A DNA stretch of 64,000 nt, taken from positions 4,658,501 through 4,722,500 of the forward strand of contig OU015568.1 of assembly GCA_907165135.1 (NCBI GenBank). Direction: 5' to 3'. A program made the translations under genes and the position numbers. Origin of the DNA: Oikopleura dioica. Lineage: Eukaryota > Chordata > Appendicularia > Copelata > Oikopleuridae. The notes beneath the pieces are model-generated. The model was not told where the DNA came from. It worked only from the letters and a program-made list of their open reading frames with translations, and searched no databases. Below are positions 21,089-32,247 of the stretch, one piece after another. Within the stretch, counting starts at the first letter, position 1. Every line of letters begins with the position of its first letter.

Positions 21089-24000
21089 TCATTTGCAGAA
21101 ATTTTCATCGACAATAAGCATGGGCGCGTAATCAAGGCGCAAGTCGAATCCTGTTTCGTAAACGATTGAAGAGCTGATTTCTCGATCTCCGATTGTTATT
21201 CGCTCGAGTTTGTTGTATCCAACAAAGACAGCATCGAGAAGGTTTGTTGCGGAAACGTAAAAAGCAGGTTCTTGAAGTTGACCAAGGGTGTCCCATCGGT
21301 ACACGAATCCTTCGCCATTCGGGTTGTCGATGAAGTCAAGTCGGTAAACAGTGTTGTCGTAGCTTGTGTCAGTAATGATGACGATGCCCCGGGGGTCGGA
21401 AACGAGGGAATGGCCTGTTACAGAGTTGTTCTTTTCAGACAAATAAAATCACTCTCGAATCTGGGGCATTTATAAAACTTTATGCTTTGATTGGTAAATG
21501 TCAGCTGCTCGAATTTGCAGCGGACAAACGAGTTTAATATTTATTCATCACTGATTTGACCTTAAAAAGCGGCACAATATCGATCTTCACGAACTCCCAA
21601 CAGTTCAATGATTTTGGTTCAGTTTCTACTATTTTGCCAAGTTTCTCTTGGCTCAAGAGCTCGTCCTGGGTTCAACAGACGATTTCAAGAGAACAATGAT
21701 CAAAAGACTAAAAACGAGAATGTTTCAATGACGGCCTTTAAAACTTGCCTGTAAGAATTTTTTTCGATTTGGATCCCTTAATTTTTAACTTTGGCTTTTC
21801 TTTCAGCGATGCCGACTTGCAAGCAGAATGTGATGCACTGTGCCGAGCCGAGTACAATCGATGCCGGCTGCTTTGCGAGACGGAGTATTGCCAGTCAATT
21901 TGCGATCGAGAGTACCAAAGTTTGAATCGAATTAATAACATAGTTTCAGAATTTTTCTTAGTTTGCCGGGACAACTGCCCTTGCGGAGCGAATTGCGAGG
22001 ACGGATGCATCAACTGCGACAGTTCTTTTTGCCCAACAACGACGACAATAGTGACAACAACAACGATTGATCAGAATATGCCCGTTAGTCATCCTGCGTC
22101 TCTTGATACTAATTTTGATACTTTTTTAAGAGTTATGTGCATATCTTGGTCTTTGGTTATGAAGATTTGGGAGACTCTTACATTTTCTCTGGAGATGGAC
22201 TAACGAAAAGCTCGCCGAATATTTTCGCTCCTCAAACGGATTATATGAAAAAAAGCGTTTCTGCCATAGTCAAAGGAGAAATGTATATTTTTGGTACATA
22301 CCAAGATGATCAAAAGGTATACCGTTTATTTCTCAGAATGTAGGAAAACCCCAAGTTAGATCGCGAAAATGATCGGTTGTTCTATAAATGAACTGCCCAT
22401 TCGATTGGTTAACCAATTCTCGTATGGCGCAGCTGCAATTGACATTGATGACGGAGAAAGAGGTAGAAATTTTTTTTCTGCTTTTTTCAACGATTTTAGC
22501 GTTAATCTGTCATGCTTTTCCCAAGCCGGATTACAACAGCGAAGAAAACAGAAATTGCGATATCTTCGACACAAAAAGCGCAATTCAGACTCATTCAATG
22601 CAATATCCCCATTGGTACGGCGGTCTTGGATATTATCAAGGACAACCGACGACCGTATCAGGCGATGGTTTCGATGGATGGCAAAAGGTCGAGACTTACA
22701 ATGAATCTACTGGTTGGACAAGCCTTGCGGATCACCCACGGATCGCTGCTGGCCATACTCTTACTGGACTGGAAAGTGGAGCCATGCTTATGGTAGGTGG
22801 ATTTGAATTCGATTGGGAAACTCGAGACATTTGGCTGCTAAAAGAAGATATATGGACGCTCATTGGCGAGCTCAAAGAGGCGAGATAGGAATTTTGAAAA
22901 GAAAGACATCATTACTTTAGTATAATGAATATGGCTCGGCCTTGAAAATCGGCGACTATATCTACGTCGTCTCTGGTGTAGCGGACGATTCTAACGGATT
23001 ACATCCAGTTGAAAGAATCCAACTCGTCAGTGACGAAGAGATCAAAACAGAAGTCATCGGTGCACACGATTTTTTGAGCTACACGCCAGTAATTCTCGAG
23101 GCAACTGCTGATTTCTGCGTTTAAAGACTCACATCAAGTGATTTTACGCTGATTCTCTACCATTTTGTCTTCAATAAATAGGTCCTTCCGAAATCAAATA
23201 GTACTTGAATCATAACTCTTGCCTGTAAGCTCGTGTACGGGAAAGTTTGATCCATAGTGAGAAACCCAGCCGTGTTCTTCGTCGTAAATTTCGGTCAATC
23301 CGTGGCACTCGCGCTCATCCCCACCGTCGCCATCACAGCCGCCCATTGTGATCAACTCATTCGTAAACTCATTTTCGTAAACGACGATATCCGCCCAGTC
23401 GTGGCCCCTCGTCGTTTCTTGAGCGACGATTTCTTGGCGAACTCCATCAAAAGTCATACACTGATTTGCTCGGCCTTCTTTGCCATCGAAGCAGGTCCAG
23501 ATTTTGCCGTTGTAAGCAGTGCAAGAACCGAACATACCCCCGTGAAATGGGTATTCAAGACTTGCAGATTGGCGAGTGATTTTGCAATCTTCTACTTTTG
23601 CGACAGCACTAGAATTTTATCTCTCATATTTCACGGTGTAAGTCTTACTTTGGATAAAACCAACCACCGATGAGCCAATGCTCCCCGTTAAGCATTGCGT
23701 AGCAGGTATCCTCTAAAATCATTTTTGAAATCAACAAGAAAAATCTCGCCTACCAATATCAAATCCGTGGTTAAATTGATAAGCAAAATTTCGAAAGTCA
23801 ACTTCTTCCGTGTACGAGTTCCAGTGCATTCCCTTGTTCCATTCTGACATTCGCTCATCGATGATAAAGAGGTGATGGAGGGGAGACGCACAAATCGGGT
23901 TCGGGCAGTTTTCGCAACCATCGGGACATCCTTATTTCGATTAAACTGGGCTACTTTTTGGGAGAAAACCTGAGTAACATGGACAGGCAGCGAGGCAATC

Positions 24001-24207
24001 GAGCCATGTTCCTTGGCATCTTGATGTGCAACTCGGATCGTCACAGAATTCGAGGCATTCATCAAGTTTTACTTGACAATTATCAGCGCATATCTTTCCA
24101 AGTTCGACGTCTACGCATTTCAAATTCAAGGTGTCGTTAAAAATTCTAGTGGCATTCTCTCAAGTCGGTGAAAATTGAAACTTTGAGAGGGTAAAGAGCA
24201 TCAGCAT
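21089..24207 (-). CDS. secreted Cys-rich/kelch-like protein K2, hosting a nested gene
   Basis: Exons 24182-24207, 23970-24145, 23754-23930, 23649-23712, 23223-23608 and 21089-21414 total 1155 nt, 384 residues. Signal peptide MLMLFTLS; Cys-rich block ICADNCQVKLDEC, CTSRCQGTWLDC, CPDGCENCPNPIC; then propeller repeats (MLNGEHWLIGGWF, MFGSCTAYNGKIWTCFDG, SLVSDPRGIVIITD, IVYETGFDLRLDYAPM). It is very close to K1. The last intron, 21415-23222, starts GCAAGAG and ends GTAACAG, a GC-AG intron of 1808 nt that contains the complete plus-strand gene K3. Exon halves rejoin in phase at ELT-GHS, matching K1 (ALS-GHA). The first intron is 36 nt. Function unknown. Confidence 0.72.
21608..23124 (+). CDS. secreted Cys-rich/kelch-like protein K3, nested antisense in K2
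   Basis: Exons 21608-21750, 21807-21919, 21962-22083, 22131-22316, 22360-22462, 22500-22879 and 22921-23124 total 1251 nt, 416 residues. Signal peptide MILVQFLLFCQVSLGSRA, then a Cys-rich block (CDALCRAEYNRCRLLC, CRDNCPCGANCEDGCINC), a Thr-rich linker (TTTTIVTTTTI), and a propeller: YVHILVFGYEDLGDSY, KSVSAIVKGEMYIFG, GGLGYYQGQPTTVSG, AMLMVGGFEFDWETRD, IGDYIYVVSGVADDSN. It is a diverged family member with its own intron set. The last intron (22880-22920) starts GCGAGAT, so GC-AG. Being inside an intron of its relative, transcription of both could interfere. Confidence 0.7.
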
Positions 24208-24212
24208 GGGAA

Positions 24213-24612
24213 TTAAGGGGGTAGAACTAGGATTTTCGAAAATAGCCAATTCTAGACCGGCGCTCAAAGCCAGGCAAGCTAAGATATTCAAATTCTCTCT
24301 TCAGCTGAAGATAGAGCAAACTTAGATCTAACAACATTTTTCTTAAAAAATTTTTCGTCAACAAATTTTGGCGGTAGAGAGCGAAACACCAACCTATCTC
24401 ATCGAAAATCGCCATTTTAGCCTATTCGCGTCCTCAAATTTCTCGAGTCACGTGACTAGTAAAATTTTTAACTTTCATTTTTTGATAGTTTAACGCTTTT
24501 TCTAGCAACATCTATGAGGAAATTTCGTTAACATAAGTAAAAACAGGTTTTTCTTCTTTAAAGGGGCTCTCAAAATTCACTGATTTTCGAAAAATCTAGT
24601 TCTACCCCCTTA
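24213..24612. repeat. 400-bp inverted-repeat element
   Basis: Ends are TTAAGGGGGTAGAACTAG and CTAGTTCTACCCCCTTAA, followed inward by GATTTTCGAAAA and TTTTCGAAAAATC. The interior is not palindromic and has no long frame. It lies directly upstream of the K2 start codon, so it may contribute promoter sequence. Confidence 0.75.
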
Positions 24613-25033
24613 AGTAACCTGCTAACTGTATAAATAAAGCCAAAGTTTGGAAATTCTTGAAGGTTAAGATTTGAAAAGTAAAGTCAATAATTTATCAATA
24701 ATCGTGAAAATGATCATAACTCAGCGGATCCATTTTCATTTATTAGTCAAAAATTCCTCAACAGAATGAAAATCTGAAGTCTTCATCCGGAAAGAGGCGT
24801 TTTCATGTCAAGTTTTGCGCTCGCACTAAGGAAAGATTTAAGAATAATTCTTAATATTTTATTTATTACTGGATTTCTTCCCTTGCCACATTGTTGTCGC
24901 CATTGAGGACTATTATCCGGCCGCTTGAGTTTTTGAGCTTCCGTCCGAGCTTCCGCCCGAGCTACCTTTTGGCATTCTAAATGTCATATTAACGTTAATA
25001 AAACCAATCAATTATGTTCGATATAAGCAAAGA

Positions 25034-27126
25034 TCATTTTGGTGCATGCTCAGCGAATTTGAAGTAGTCATGATAGTAGACGAAGTTCTGGATGTGTTTA
25101 GGAAGTTTCTTTTTGTAGCATTTTTCATACAGAACCTTCATAAAATGTTGACAATTTCTATTATTCCAACTTAAAAGGAATTTCGATTACAAACTCATTA
25201 ATTTCTTAACCTGTACTTTTGGCCGTCCAAGTTTTTGCATCTCAACAAAAGTGTCGAAAAAAAGTTCTTTTAATTGTTTCCTCTCTTCTGGGTCTTTAGG
25301 TAACTTCGCAACTTTATGAAGAGCTTGGAATAAAATTGGTTAAAAAACAATTGCGGTTATTTTCTTACGATATTCGTACCATTCAACAAGTGGATCGTTT
25401 TTTCGAACATCTGAAAATCAATAATTTCAGATTATTTTTAAGGGTAATGGTATACATCGGGAGGCGCCGCTCGCTCGATCCACGCTCCGCAAGAACCTAT
25501 TTCTCACGAGGCCGTAAAATCTGAACGGATCAAGATTTTTTCGAGATTTAAACAGATTCGGAATCCTCAAAGTCTCTTCTATAAACTGATGGAAAATTGA
25601 AACAATTGTCAAAGAGAAACAATGTGAAAAGTGCCAGTTTCCTTCAAATGACATTTTCTCCTGAATTTCTCATCCAATTTTTTGAAAATTAGACTGTCTT
25701 GTAGAGAATCGTCAGCTCTACAATTCCTGTTTTTCAGATTTCTTTTTTAAGCTTTTATTAATTTTACATCGCAATTTGTAAAGAGCGCTACTTCTTCTCG
25801 CGCCTCTCCGCTGCATATTTCTCGCGCCGCACTTGGTTTGAGGCTAGAAGACATAACTTTTGAAGGCCCAAATGAAAATTCTGAAAAACAGGAATTGTAG
25901 AGCTGACGATTCTCTACAAGACAGTCTAATTTTCAAAAAATTTGGATGAGAAATTCAGGAGAAAATGTCATTTAAAGGAAACTGGCCTTTTTCACATTGT
26001 TCCTCTTTGACAATTGTTTCAATTTTCGATCAGTTTATAGAAGAGACTTTGAGGATTCCGAATCTGTTTAAATCTCGAAAAATCTTGATCCGTTTAGATT
26101 TTACGGCCTCGTGAGAAATAGGTTCTTGCGGAGCGTGGATCGAGCGAGCGGCGCCGCCCCGATGTATACCATTACCCTTAAATCATACCGATTCTTATCA
26201 TTTCGGCGCCATTATCATTGTAATAATATTTCATTGGGTAGATTATAAGAGCAACGTGACTATTCCAATCGCTCCTCGAGAAAAAGGCGCCGATATGAGC
26301 GAACCAGTTGCCGATCCATTGATGATTTCAAAAAAATTTCGCGGGCCCGGAAATCGTCAAAAACTTCTTGTCTAGTTTTGTAGAGCTCGTCGAGAGGAGT
26401 CGAATGATGTATCAAACTCCTGATAGTTTTAAGATTTTCCGTCAAAATAAGTGATAAGAAGGTGTCTTATCAAAGATTTTCTGACCAGCGCCGTTTTTGT
26501 TCTAGAAAAGCTGAGGTCATGCTTGACCCCGGAAAATGATCCTCATGATCTGTTCTATTACAGCAAAAATTTCAGCTCATGCATACGTATCCTGCTGTCC
26601 TTATCAGCGAAAAATCAAAAAATAGTGCATTTTGTTGTCGCTGCACGTTCCTAATTTCTGGAAGATTTCCAGTCCCATTCTCCTTGGAAAATGAAATTTA
26701 ACGATAAACTCGGCTGGGTATATGATGACGGGCTGAAATTTTATGCTGTAATAGAACAGGTCATGAGGATCATTTTCCGGGGTCAAGCATGACCTCAGCT
26801 TTTCTAGAACAAAAACGGCGCTGGTCAAAAATCTTTGATAAGACACCTTCTTATCACTTTTGGCGGAAAATCTTAAAACTATCAGGAGTTTGATACATCA
26901 TTCGACTCCTCTCGACGAGCTCTACAAAACTAGACAAGAAGTTTTTTGACGATTTCCGGGCCCGCAAAAATTTTTTGAAATCATCATTCTTCAGTCATCT
27001 TAATACTTTTAGCAACTATCAAATTAAAAATATTACGAAAATATAGTCGTCGAGCTCATCGACGTATTCCTTGATGTGATAGTTTCTCTCAATTTTTCGT
27101 TTATTATTCTCGCCTGATGAAGGCAT
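25034..27126 (-). CDS. poorly resolved gene interrupted by fold-backs
   Basis: Exon-like blocks on the minus strand are 27037-27126 (MPSSGENNKRKIERNY...DELDDYIF, good GTAATA donor), about 25373-25410 (VRKNDPLVEWYEY), about 25216-25328 (LHKVAKLPKDPEERKQLKEL...) and about 25034-25182 ending FVYYHDYFKFAEHAPK and stop. The last three join in frame, with a probable 33-nt intron. The first two do not join in phase directly, so at least one exon is missing. A candidate lies at 26265-26445 (IRSLIHHSTPLDELYKTRQ), inside an inverted-repeat arm. Large fold-backs sit in the intervening region. I do not recognise the protein; it is mostly charged and helical in look. Confidence 0.4.
25438..26182. repeat. 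745-bp fold-back with ~300-bp arms
   Basis: Arms 25438-25735 and 25885-26182 are nearly identical in inverse. Ends read TTAAGGGTAATGGTATACAT and ATGTATACCATTACCCTTAA, followed inward by GCGCCGCTCGCTCGATCCAC and its complement. The central 150 bases include a GC-rich word (CTCGCGCCTCTCCGC). High arm identity implies recent formation. No transposase frame is seen. Confidence 0.85.
26320..26986. repeat. 667-bp fold-back with ~275-bp arms
   Basis: Left arm starts TGATGATTTC and carries GCGGGCCCGGAAATCGTC; the right arm ends GACGATTTCCGGGCCCGC...GAAATCATCA. The arms share AACTCCTGATAGTTTTAAGA and TAAGAAGGTGTCTTATCAAA with their complements. One arm, read on the minus strand, stays open for 61 codons (IRSLIHHSTPLDELYKTRQ). 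A related, shorter sequence occurs at 38849-38935. It may have copied an exon. Confidence 0.8.
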
Positions 27127-27696
27127 TTTTATGAGAAGTTTCCGCGCTCTCAGCAGATCTTTAAATAGGTAGTTTGTTTATAGTACAAACACAAGAAAAA
27201 TGAAAAATGAAGCAAAACGAAGGGCCTGCCTCAAAGCAATGCCTTGGAAGATAAAACTCATTCGAAACAAATATCTGTATACCAATATACTGTAAGATTC
27301 TCAAGATACTTATGTACTTGAAAGTTCGGATAAGAATGCGTTGGAGCTCGCAACTCTGTTGCAAATTGTCTTATGTCTGATAAATTATTTCGGAAAGAGC
27401 ATGGGTTAAATATTAGCTGATCTTTTTAATTAACCATATAAACGAAATCGAATTCAGGGATTGCTCAATTGCAGGTGATCGGAGTTTCCGAAGATATTTC
27501 TTTTAACATTTTTAAAAGTTATCGTTTTCCAAATTGTCATAAATAGACAATACGCGCATTTGACAAAATCGTAAAATGTTTCAGACACAATGTGATCGTA
27601 CGCTTTCTCAGGATCATAAAAGAGCCTATTTCAAAGGAACCTAACATACTATTTGAAAAAGGCTACTTCGATTTTCATTATTTTCCAACAGAGAAA

Positions 27697-28400
27697 ATGG
27701 CGCTTTCCGATCGAGACTTGATTTTGGCGATCACTTTGCCGATCATTTTTGTTTTACTCGTGATTTTGATTGTTTTGCTGTCTTGCATTTGCTGCTGCAG
27801 GAAACATCTCTGTCTTCGGATTTCAAATCAATTACTAATTGACAATCAGGTTTTGAAAATATAATCCCTCGTTAATCCGACAAAAGCACTTGCACTAAAA
27901 GAACTTGTGGAAAAGGAGCATGTGGAACAAACTGCTGCGGGGGTTGCAAAGGATGCGGACCGTGCCCTTGCCTCGGCTGTGGCGGAAGCTGCTGCGGCTC
28001 TTGCTGCAAGAATGATGTTGAAGGTAAGCACACAGCAGGAATCAATCTATATATAAAAAGCGATCTACCCGGACTCCTCGGACAAAAACTCGAGCAGTGG
28101 CTCAAGCGACGATCTCTCCCTGAACATTGAAGAGCAAAAGGTCCACGTCGAATCGGGTTTCCCTGTCCATGAAGGTAAGGACTCCTATTTCAACAATATA
28201 TCTGTTTCTTTCCAGAATACGAAGATACAACGGTCGACACCACTTATGCCAAGAAACCAGAGCCAGTAACTCGACCAGAGGAAGCCTCAAAATACCGCTA
28301 CGCCTCCGAGTACAGTTACGATGTCCGAACTGTACATGGAGCAGAGCACGAAAATGTGACTGTAAATCAGAAACGCTCCTACACTCATTTTATCCACTAA
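27697..28400 (+). CDS. single-pass Cys-rich membrane protein
   Basis: Exons 27697-27800, 27902-28023, 28061-28174 and 28216-28400 total 525 nt, 174 residues. The N-terminus MALSDRDLILAITLP leads into one transmembrane segment (IIFVLLVILIVLLSCICCC). A remarkable Cys/Gly block follows: TCGKGACGTNCCGGC, KGCGPCPCLGCGGSC. The tail is acidic then Tyr-rich (YRYASEYSYDVRTVHG) and ends SYTHFIH. The first intron, 27801-27901, starts GAAACATC and ends CACTAAAAG; only this GA-AG choice puts the Cys block in frame. The Cys cluster directly after the membrane looks palmitoylated or metal-binding, which is inference. No family is recognised; the layout loosely resembles Shisa/CYYR-like proteins. Confidence 0.65.
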
Positions 28401-28621
28401 TAAAACTGAAATCAAGGAAGAAATCGAAGTGATAAATTATTTATTAAATAGTATTTTCCAGTTTTGAAACAGTTGTGAACTTGAAAAAAGGTTTGAAAAG
28501 TTTCTGCGAAATGATGTGTGGCTTACCTATCGGCGTACAGTAATCGATAGATAAGAGATTCTACTGTTGGAAGTACAGAATTTCGGAAAAAGGGGGTTGC
28601 TAGTTCTTTTTTGAATGGTTT

Positions 28622-30350
28622 TTAGCAAGTGGGGGTCTTTTTGATCGAAAGAGGCTTTGCGATTTTGAAACCGCTAATACGTCCGATTTTCACCGGCACT
28701 GTAGCGGATTTGAGCAGGACGGTCTTGCCGACCTTGACTTTTAAGGCACTTTTTGTCGCTGTTTGTTTGCTTTGCGCTAGAGTTTCTGGAATCACTGGTG
28801 GTGGAATACGAGGCCGCTTGGTTGGGCCTCGCCCTCCTGTTTTTTCTACGGCAATGGTTTTCCAGTACTGGTTTTCGACGGTAGGCTTTGGTGCGAGAAC
28901 TGGTAGGGATTTTTGGGAAGGCACGAGTGTGGGTTTTGAACGGGTAAAGATAGGCGTTTGCTGGACGTTGATTTGGGGCACTTTTTCGGGCAGCGTCTGG
29001 GAGACGGAATTTGACTGACCATCATCATCATCTTCTCCTTCGGAGTCTGTGAACGCCGTGACGGTGCAGGGCTCGTCATCCGGGTCGATATACTCGCTCT
29101 TGATAAGCGGGCTCTCACCCTCGGCGAATTCCATTACAGTGGCAGTTTCTGAAAGCAATGATTACCAGTAGTTCTCAGAGGAGAAAGGGAAGGGCTTACC
29201 GGAATCAGGTTGAGCCTGATTTTGAGGGAGCGGCCGGCCGACTCGGTTCGCGTAGAAGACTTTTTGACCGTTGAGTTTGGAAGCGTTGGACATGTAGACA
29301 AAGTCGATCACTAGAATTTTCATAAATAACGTTTTTTTAAAGAAAAATTTACATTTTCCGTCTTTTCCAACCAGTTTCATCGTCTTTTTATTATAAATTT
29401 TGAACTTGCTTCTGTGATCGGTTTTGTTGTTAATTCCTGTAACTGGCATCGACTTCCAATCCGGCGTTCTCTTTTTTTGGACGACTCGTGGCTGCTGGCT
29501 GGGTGTTTTATTATTGTTGCTGCTTGGTCTTGACAAATTCTTGAGATTTATTTTCGGCTTGAGAATTGGAAGAGATTTGGAAGGAAGAATTTCTGCTTGA
29601 AGCTCGGGTGTTTCAATGACTTCTACGTTTGATTCTTCGTCGATTGGTTCTTGTTTGACAGTGACTGTAGGTTCGACAGTGGGGCCGGTTTCGTCTTCGT
29701 CTTCTTCAGTGACAGTGGCTTCGGAGAGAAGAGAAGAAGAGCTGCTTTCGCCACCGCGAAAGACGGAAATTGGGTCTTTGATTGTTCCGTCCGCGGCGGT
29801 GTGGACTGCGTGGATGTGATGTTGCATCGTTTCCTGTTTTGAAAAAATGAGGGTCAGGGAGATCAGTGGCTAGTACCTTGTATGCGTATCGTCTGGAGCA
29901 GTAGGGACACATGATCAAGAGATTGTAGCGCTCGCCAGCGTTGTATCGAGTCGAGTGCATCACTTTATCTTCTTCTGATTGCTCCGTCTTCATGACTCGC
30001 TCGACTGTCTCTTGAAATTTTGCTGTAAAAAGGAAGGAGTCGGTAATTGATTTACCTTTTTTATTTGGCTTGGAGACAAGATGCTCTCCGGGAATCCGGA
30101 TTTGGAATGAATCGGAGCCAGATTCCAAGACCTGAAAATGATGCTTCAAAAAGAAATATTTCTAGAGAAATCTGCAATTCGACTTGACTAAAAGCAGCCT
30201 CAAAAACTGTAATTTTCCTTTACTGCACTAATGTAAGGATTAATTAATATTCAAGAGAACGAGGATTAACAATAGTCATTCTGGTTGCACATAAGGAAAA
30301 TTTTCAACCAAATTTTTAAAATTAAAATTTTTTTTTCAAATTATTACCAT
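28622..30350 (-). CDS. nuclear protein with one C2H2 zinc finger
   Basis: The first exon is just the start codon (30348-30350). Next come 30056-30131, 29877-30022 and an exon starting at 29833, then further exons to a stop at 28622. The zinc finger is CPYCSRRYAYKETMQHHIHAVH in CxxC-x12-H-x4-H spacing, split by an intron. The rest is low-complexity: Ser/Glu-rich acidic blocks (TVTEEDEDETGPTVEP), KQEPIDEE sumoylation-like motifs, and Lys/Pro-rich tails (VGRPLPQNQAQ, TKRPRIPPPVIPE). This composition suggests a chromatin or transcription regulator. I cannot name the family. The exon borders between 29160 and 29350 are approximate. Confidence 0.6.
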
Positions 30351-30722
30351 GGCGGATTGCACCGGAACAGGATCTCTTTCTCTCTCTCTCTCGCCACTGA
30401 GAGTCGCCTGAGTGAGCTAAGAGAGAGAAAAGACCAGCCAGGGGTGCCTCGTGGCAGCCAATGAGCTCCTGGGCCCACTGCGCGTACCACCCTCTCTGGC
30501 CAAAACTTGGGAAGTGTTGACACTAGCGAGCGGGCGCCACGGGCAAGCCCAAGCTACAACTCGCACGTTCTTTGTGGACTCCCTAGAACTTCTCTGTTTG
30601 ACAAGATAGGGCAATCAAATCTCTTTTTAAAAAATCATTCTATAAAAAATCATCAAAAAATAATTTTAAACTAAAGGACTTTTATGGTTTTTTAGCAGTT
30701 TACATCGTTGATTTTATTGAAT
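30351..30722. other. intergenic with GC-rich island
   Basis: A (CT)n tract at 30370-30392 is followed at 30418 by AAGAGAGAGAAAAG in inverse sense, then by a GC-rich stretch (to about 30560) containing GGGCCCACTGCGCG. I see no gene. It separates the divergent-looking zinc-finger start from the 3' end of the next minus gene and may hold the former's promoter. Confidence 0.4.
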
Positions 30723-32063
30723 TCAAGCATCGATACAGTAATCAACATCAACCGGAAACATGGGCGAATAATCCATGTGCAGTTTGAATCCCGAATCATA
30801 AACGACTGAAGTCATCCCTTCGTCAGTGATCGTAATTCGCTCCAGGAAGTCGTATCCGATGAAGATGTCGCCGAGGAATTGAGTCTTTGCCAAATAGAAT
30901 GCGCTTTTTTGCAAGTTTCCGAGCTCAGACCAAAGATTCTCTCGAAGTCGGAAAACCATGTTATCATCACTGCTGTCAGTGATCAAGATAAGACCTGAAT
31001 TTCTATGATTTCACTTTTTTCAAGGTTGTTTACCCGATGGTTCAGAAAACAAAGCATGGTTGGTAATTCTCTCGAAGAATTCAAAGTCCGTTCCGGTCAA
31101 GCTCCAACCCTGCTCATCGTCGAAAACCTCCATCACGCCATGACACTCCTTTTCCTCGTAGCTTCCATCATTGTCGCATCCACCGACGGTGACCAAACTT
31201 CCTTCGTGAAGCACCAAGTCGGCCCAATCGTGACCGCGAGCTGTCAAATGGTCGATTCTTGTATGGTTGACCCCGTTGAAGATTTGACACTCTTTCGAAG
31301 TCTTCGCTTTTCCATCGAAGCACGTCATGATTTTGCCTTGATACTCGGCGCAGGAACCAAAAGTGCCACCGACAAATTCGTAGGTTAATGTTACATCTTG
31401 TCTCTTGACAGCGCAGTCTTCAATCTTTGCAACGGCGCTATAATCGAATTTTAAATAAGCAAAGACATTTTTCCTTACTTTTTGTTGTAATATCCGCCAA
31501 GAAGATAGTGCTCTCCATTCATCATTGCATAGCAGGAGTCCTCTATTTTCCAAGACTTTTTAAACAGTATGATTTTCATTTTGGAGGAAGAAAATAGAAT
31601 CAAGAAGAGCCTGTTCCTATGTCGTATTGATAGCTGTAGTTGTAATTGAAATTTCTGAACTGAATTTCTTCCGTTTCGGAGTTCCAGTGCATTCCCTTGT
31701 TGTAATCTCCCATTCGCTCGTCAATCACAAACAGATGTTGCTGGTTTGTCTCGCCGCAGATTGGATTCGGGCAGCCCTGGCATCCTTCAGGACATCCTAG
31801 ATCAAGTCTATCAAGGACCTCTAGCTTGAAATCTACCTGAGTAACAGGGGCAGATTGTCAGACAATCGAGCCAATCGCCTTGGCATCTAGAAGTGCAGCT
31901 TGAGCTTCCAGCGCAATTGGCAGTGCAAATATCGAGAGTTTTGTTGCATTGGTCCGCGCATAGTTGACCGAGATCTCCATCAACGCATCTAAGGTTGAAC
32001 AGCTCAAGAGCCATTTTCTCTATTCCTTTTTATTTGAAGAGCAATAACGAACAGACATGCCAT
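30723..32063 (-). CDS. secreted Cys-rich/kelch-like protein K4, with two GA-AG introns
   Basis: Exons 32026-32063, 31837-31988, 31617-31796, 31479-31542, 31034-31437 and 30723-30994 total 1110 nt, 369 residues. Signal peptide MACLFVIALQ; Cys block LCADQCNKTLDIC, CTSRCQGDWLDC, CPEGCQGCPNPIC; propeller repeats AMMNGEHYLLGGYY, TFGSCAEYQGKIMTCFDG, LVTVGGCDNDGSYEEKECHG, LILITDSSDDN. Same domain order as K1 and K2. Introns 31989-32025 (GAATAGAG...CCTTAG) and 31543-31616 (GAACAGGC...AAATAG) begin with GA, whereas the same positions in K1 and K2 begin with GT. Total length is a multiple of three only with these choices. Function unknown. Confidence 0.75.
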
Positions 32064-32247
32064 TAGATCCGACCATCGACATATTGAATTTTTCTCATTG
32101 ACGTCATGAAAAAGAAACTTCAAGAATTGCTTGAAAGATATAGACTATATCATATAGTTAATCAAGCTTTATTTAATGATTGACGGAATGTATGATTAAA
32201 ATATTGAACTTTTTGGAAGACAGTAGTTTTGGAACTTTGAAGATATT

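Noticed and set aside
24213-26986. CRISPR-like or plasmid-like repeats
   Set aside because: Repeats are inverted pairs, not regularly spaced direct repeats, and the gene set is clearly animal.
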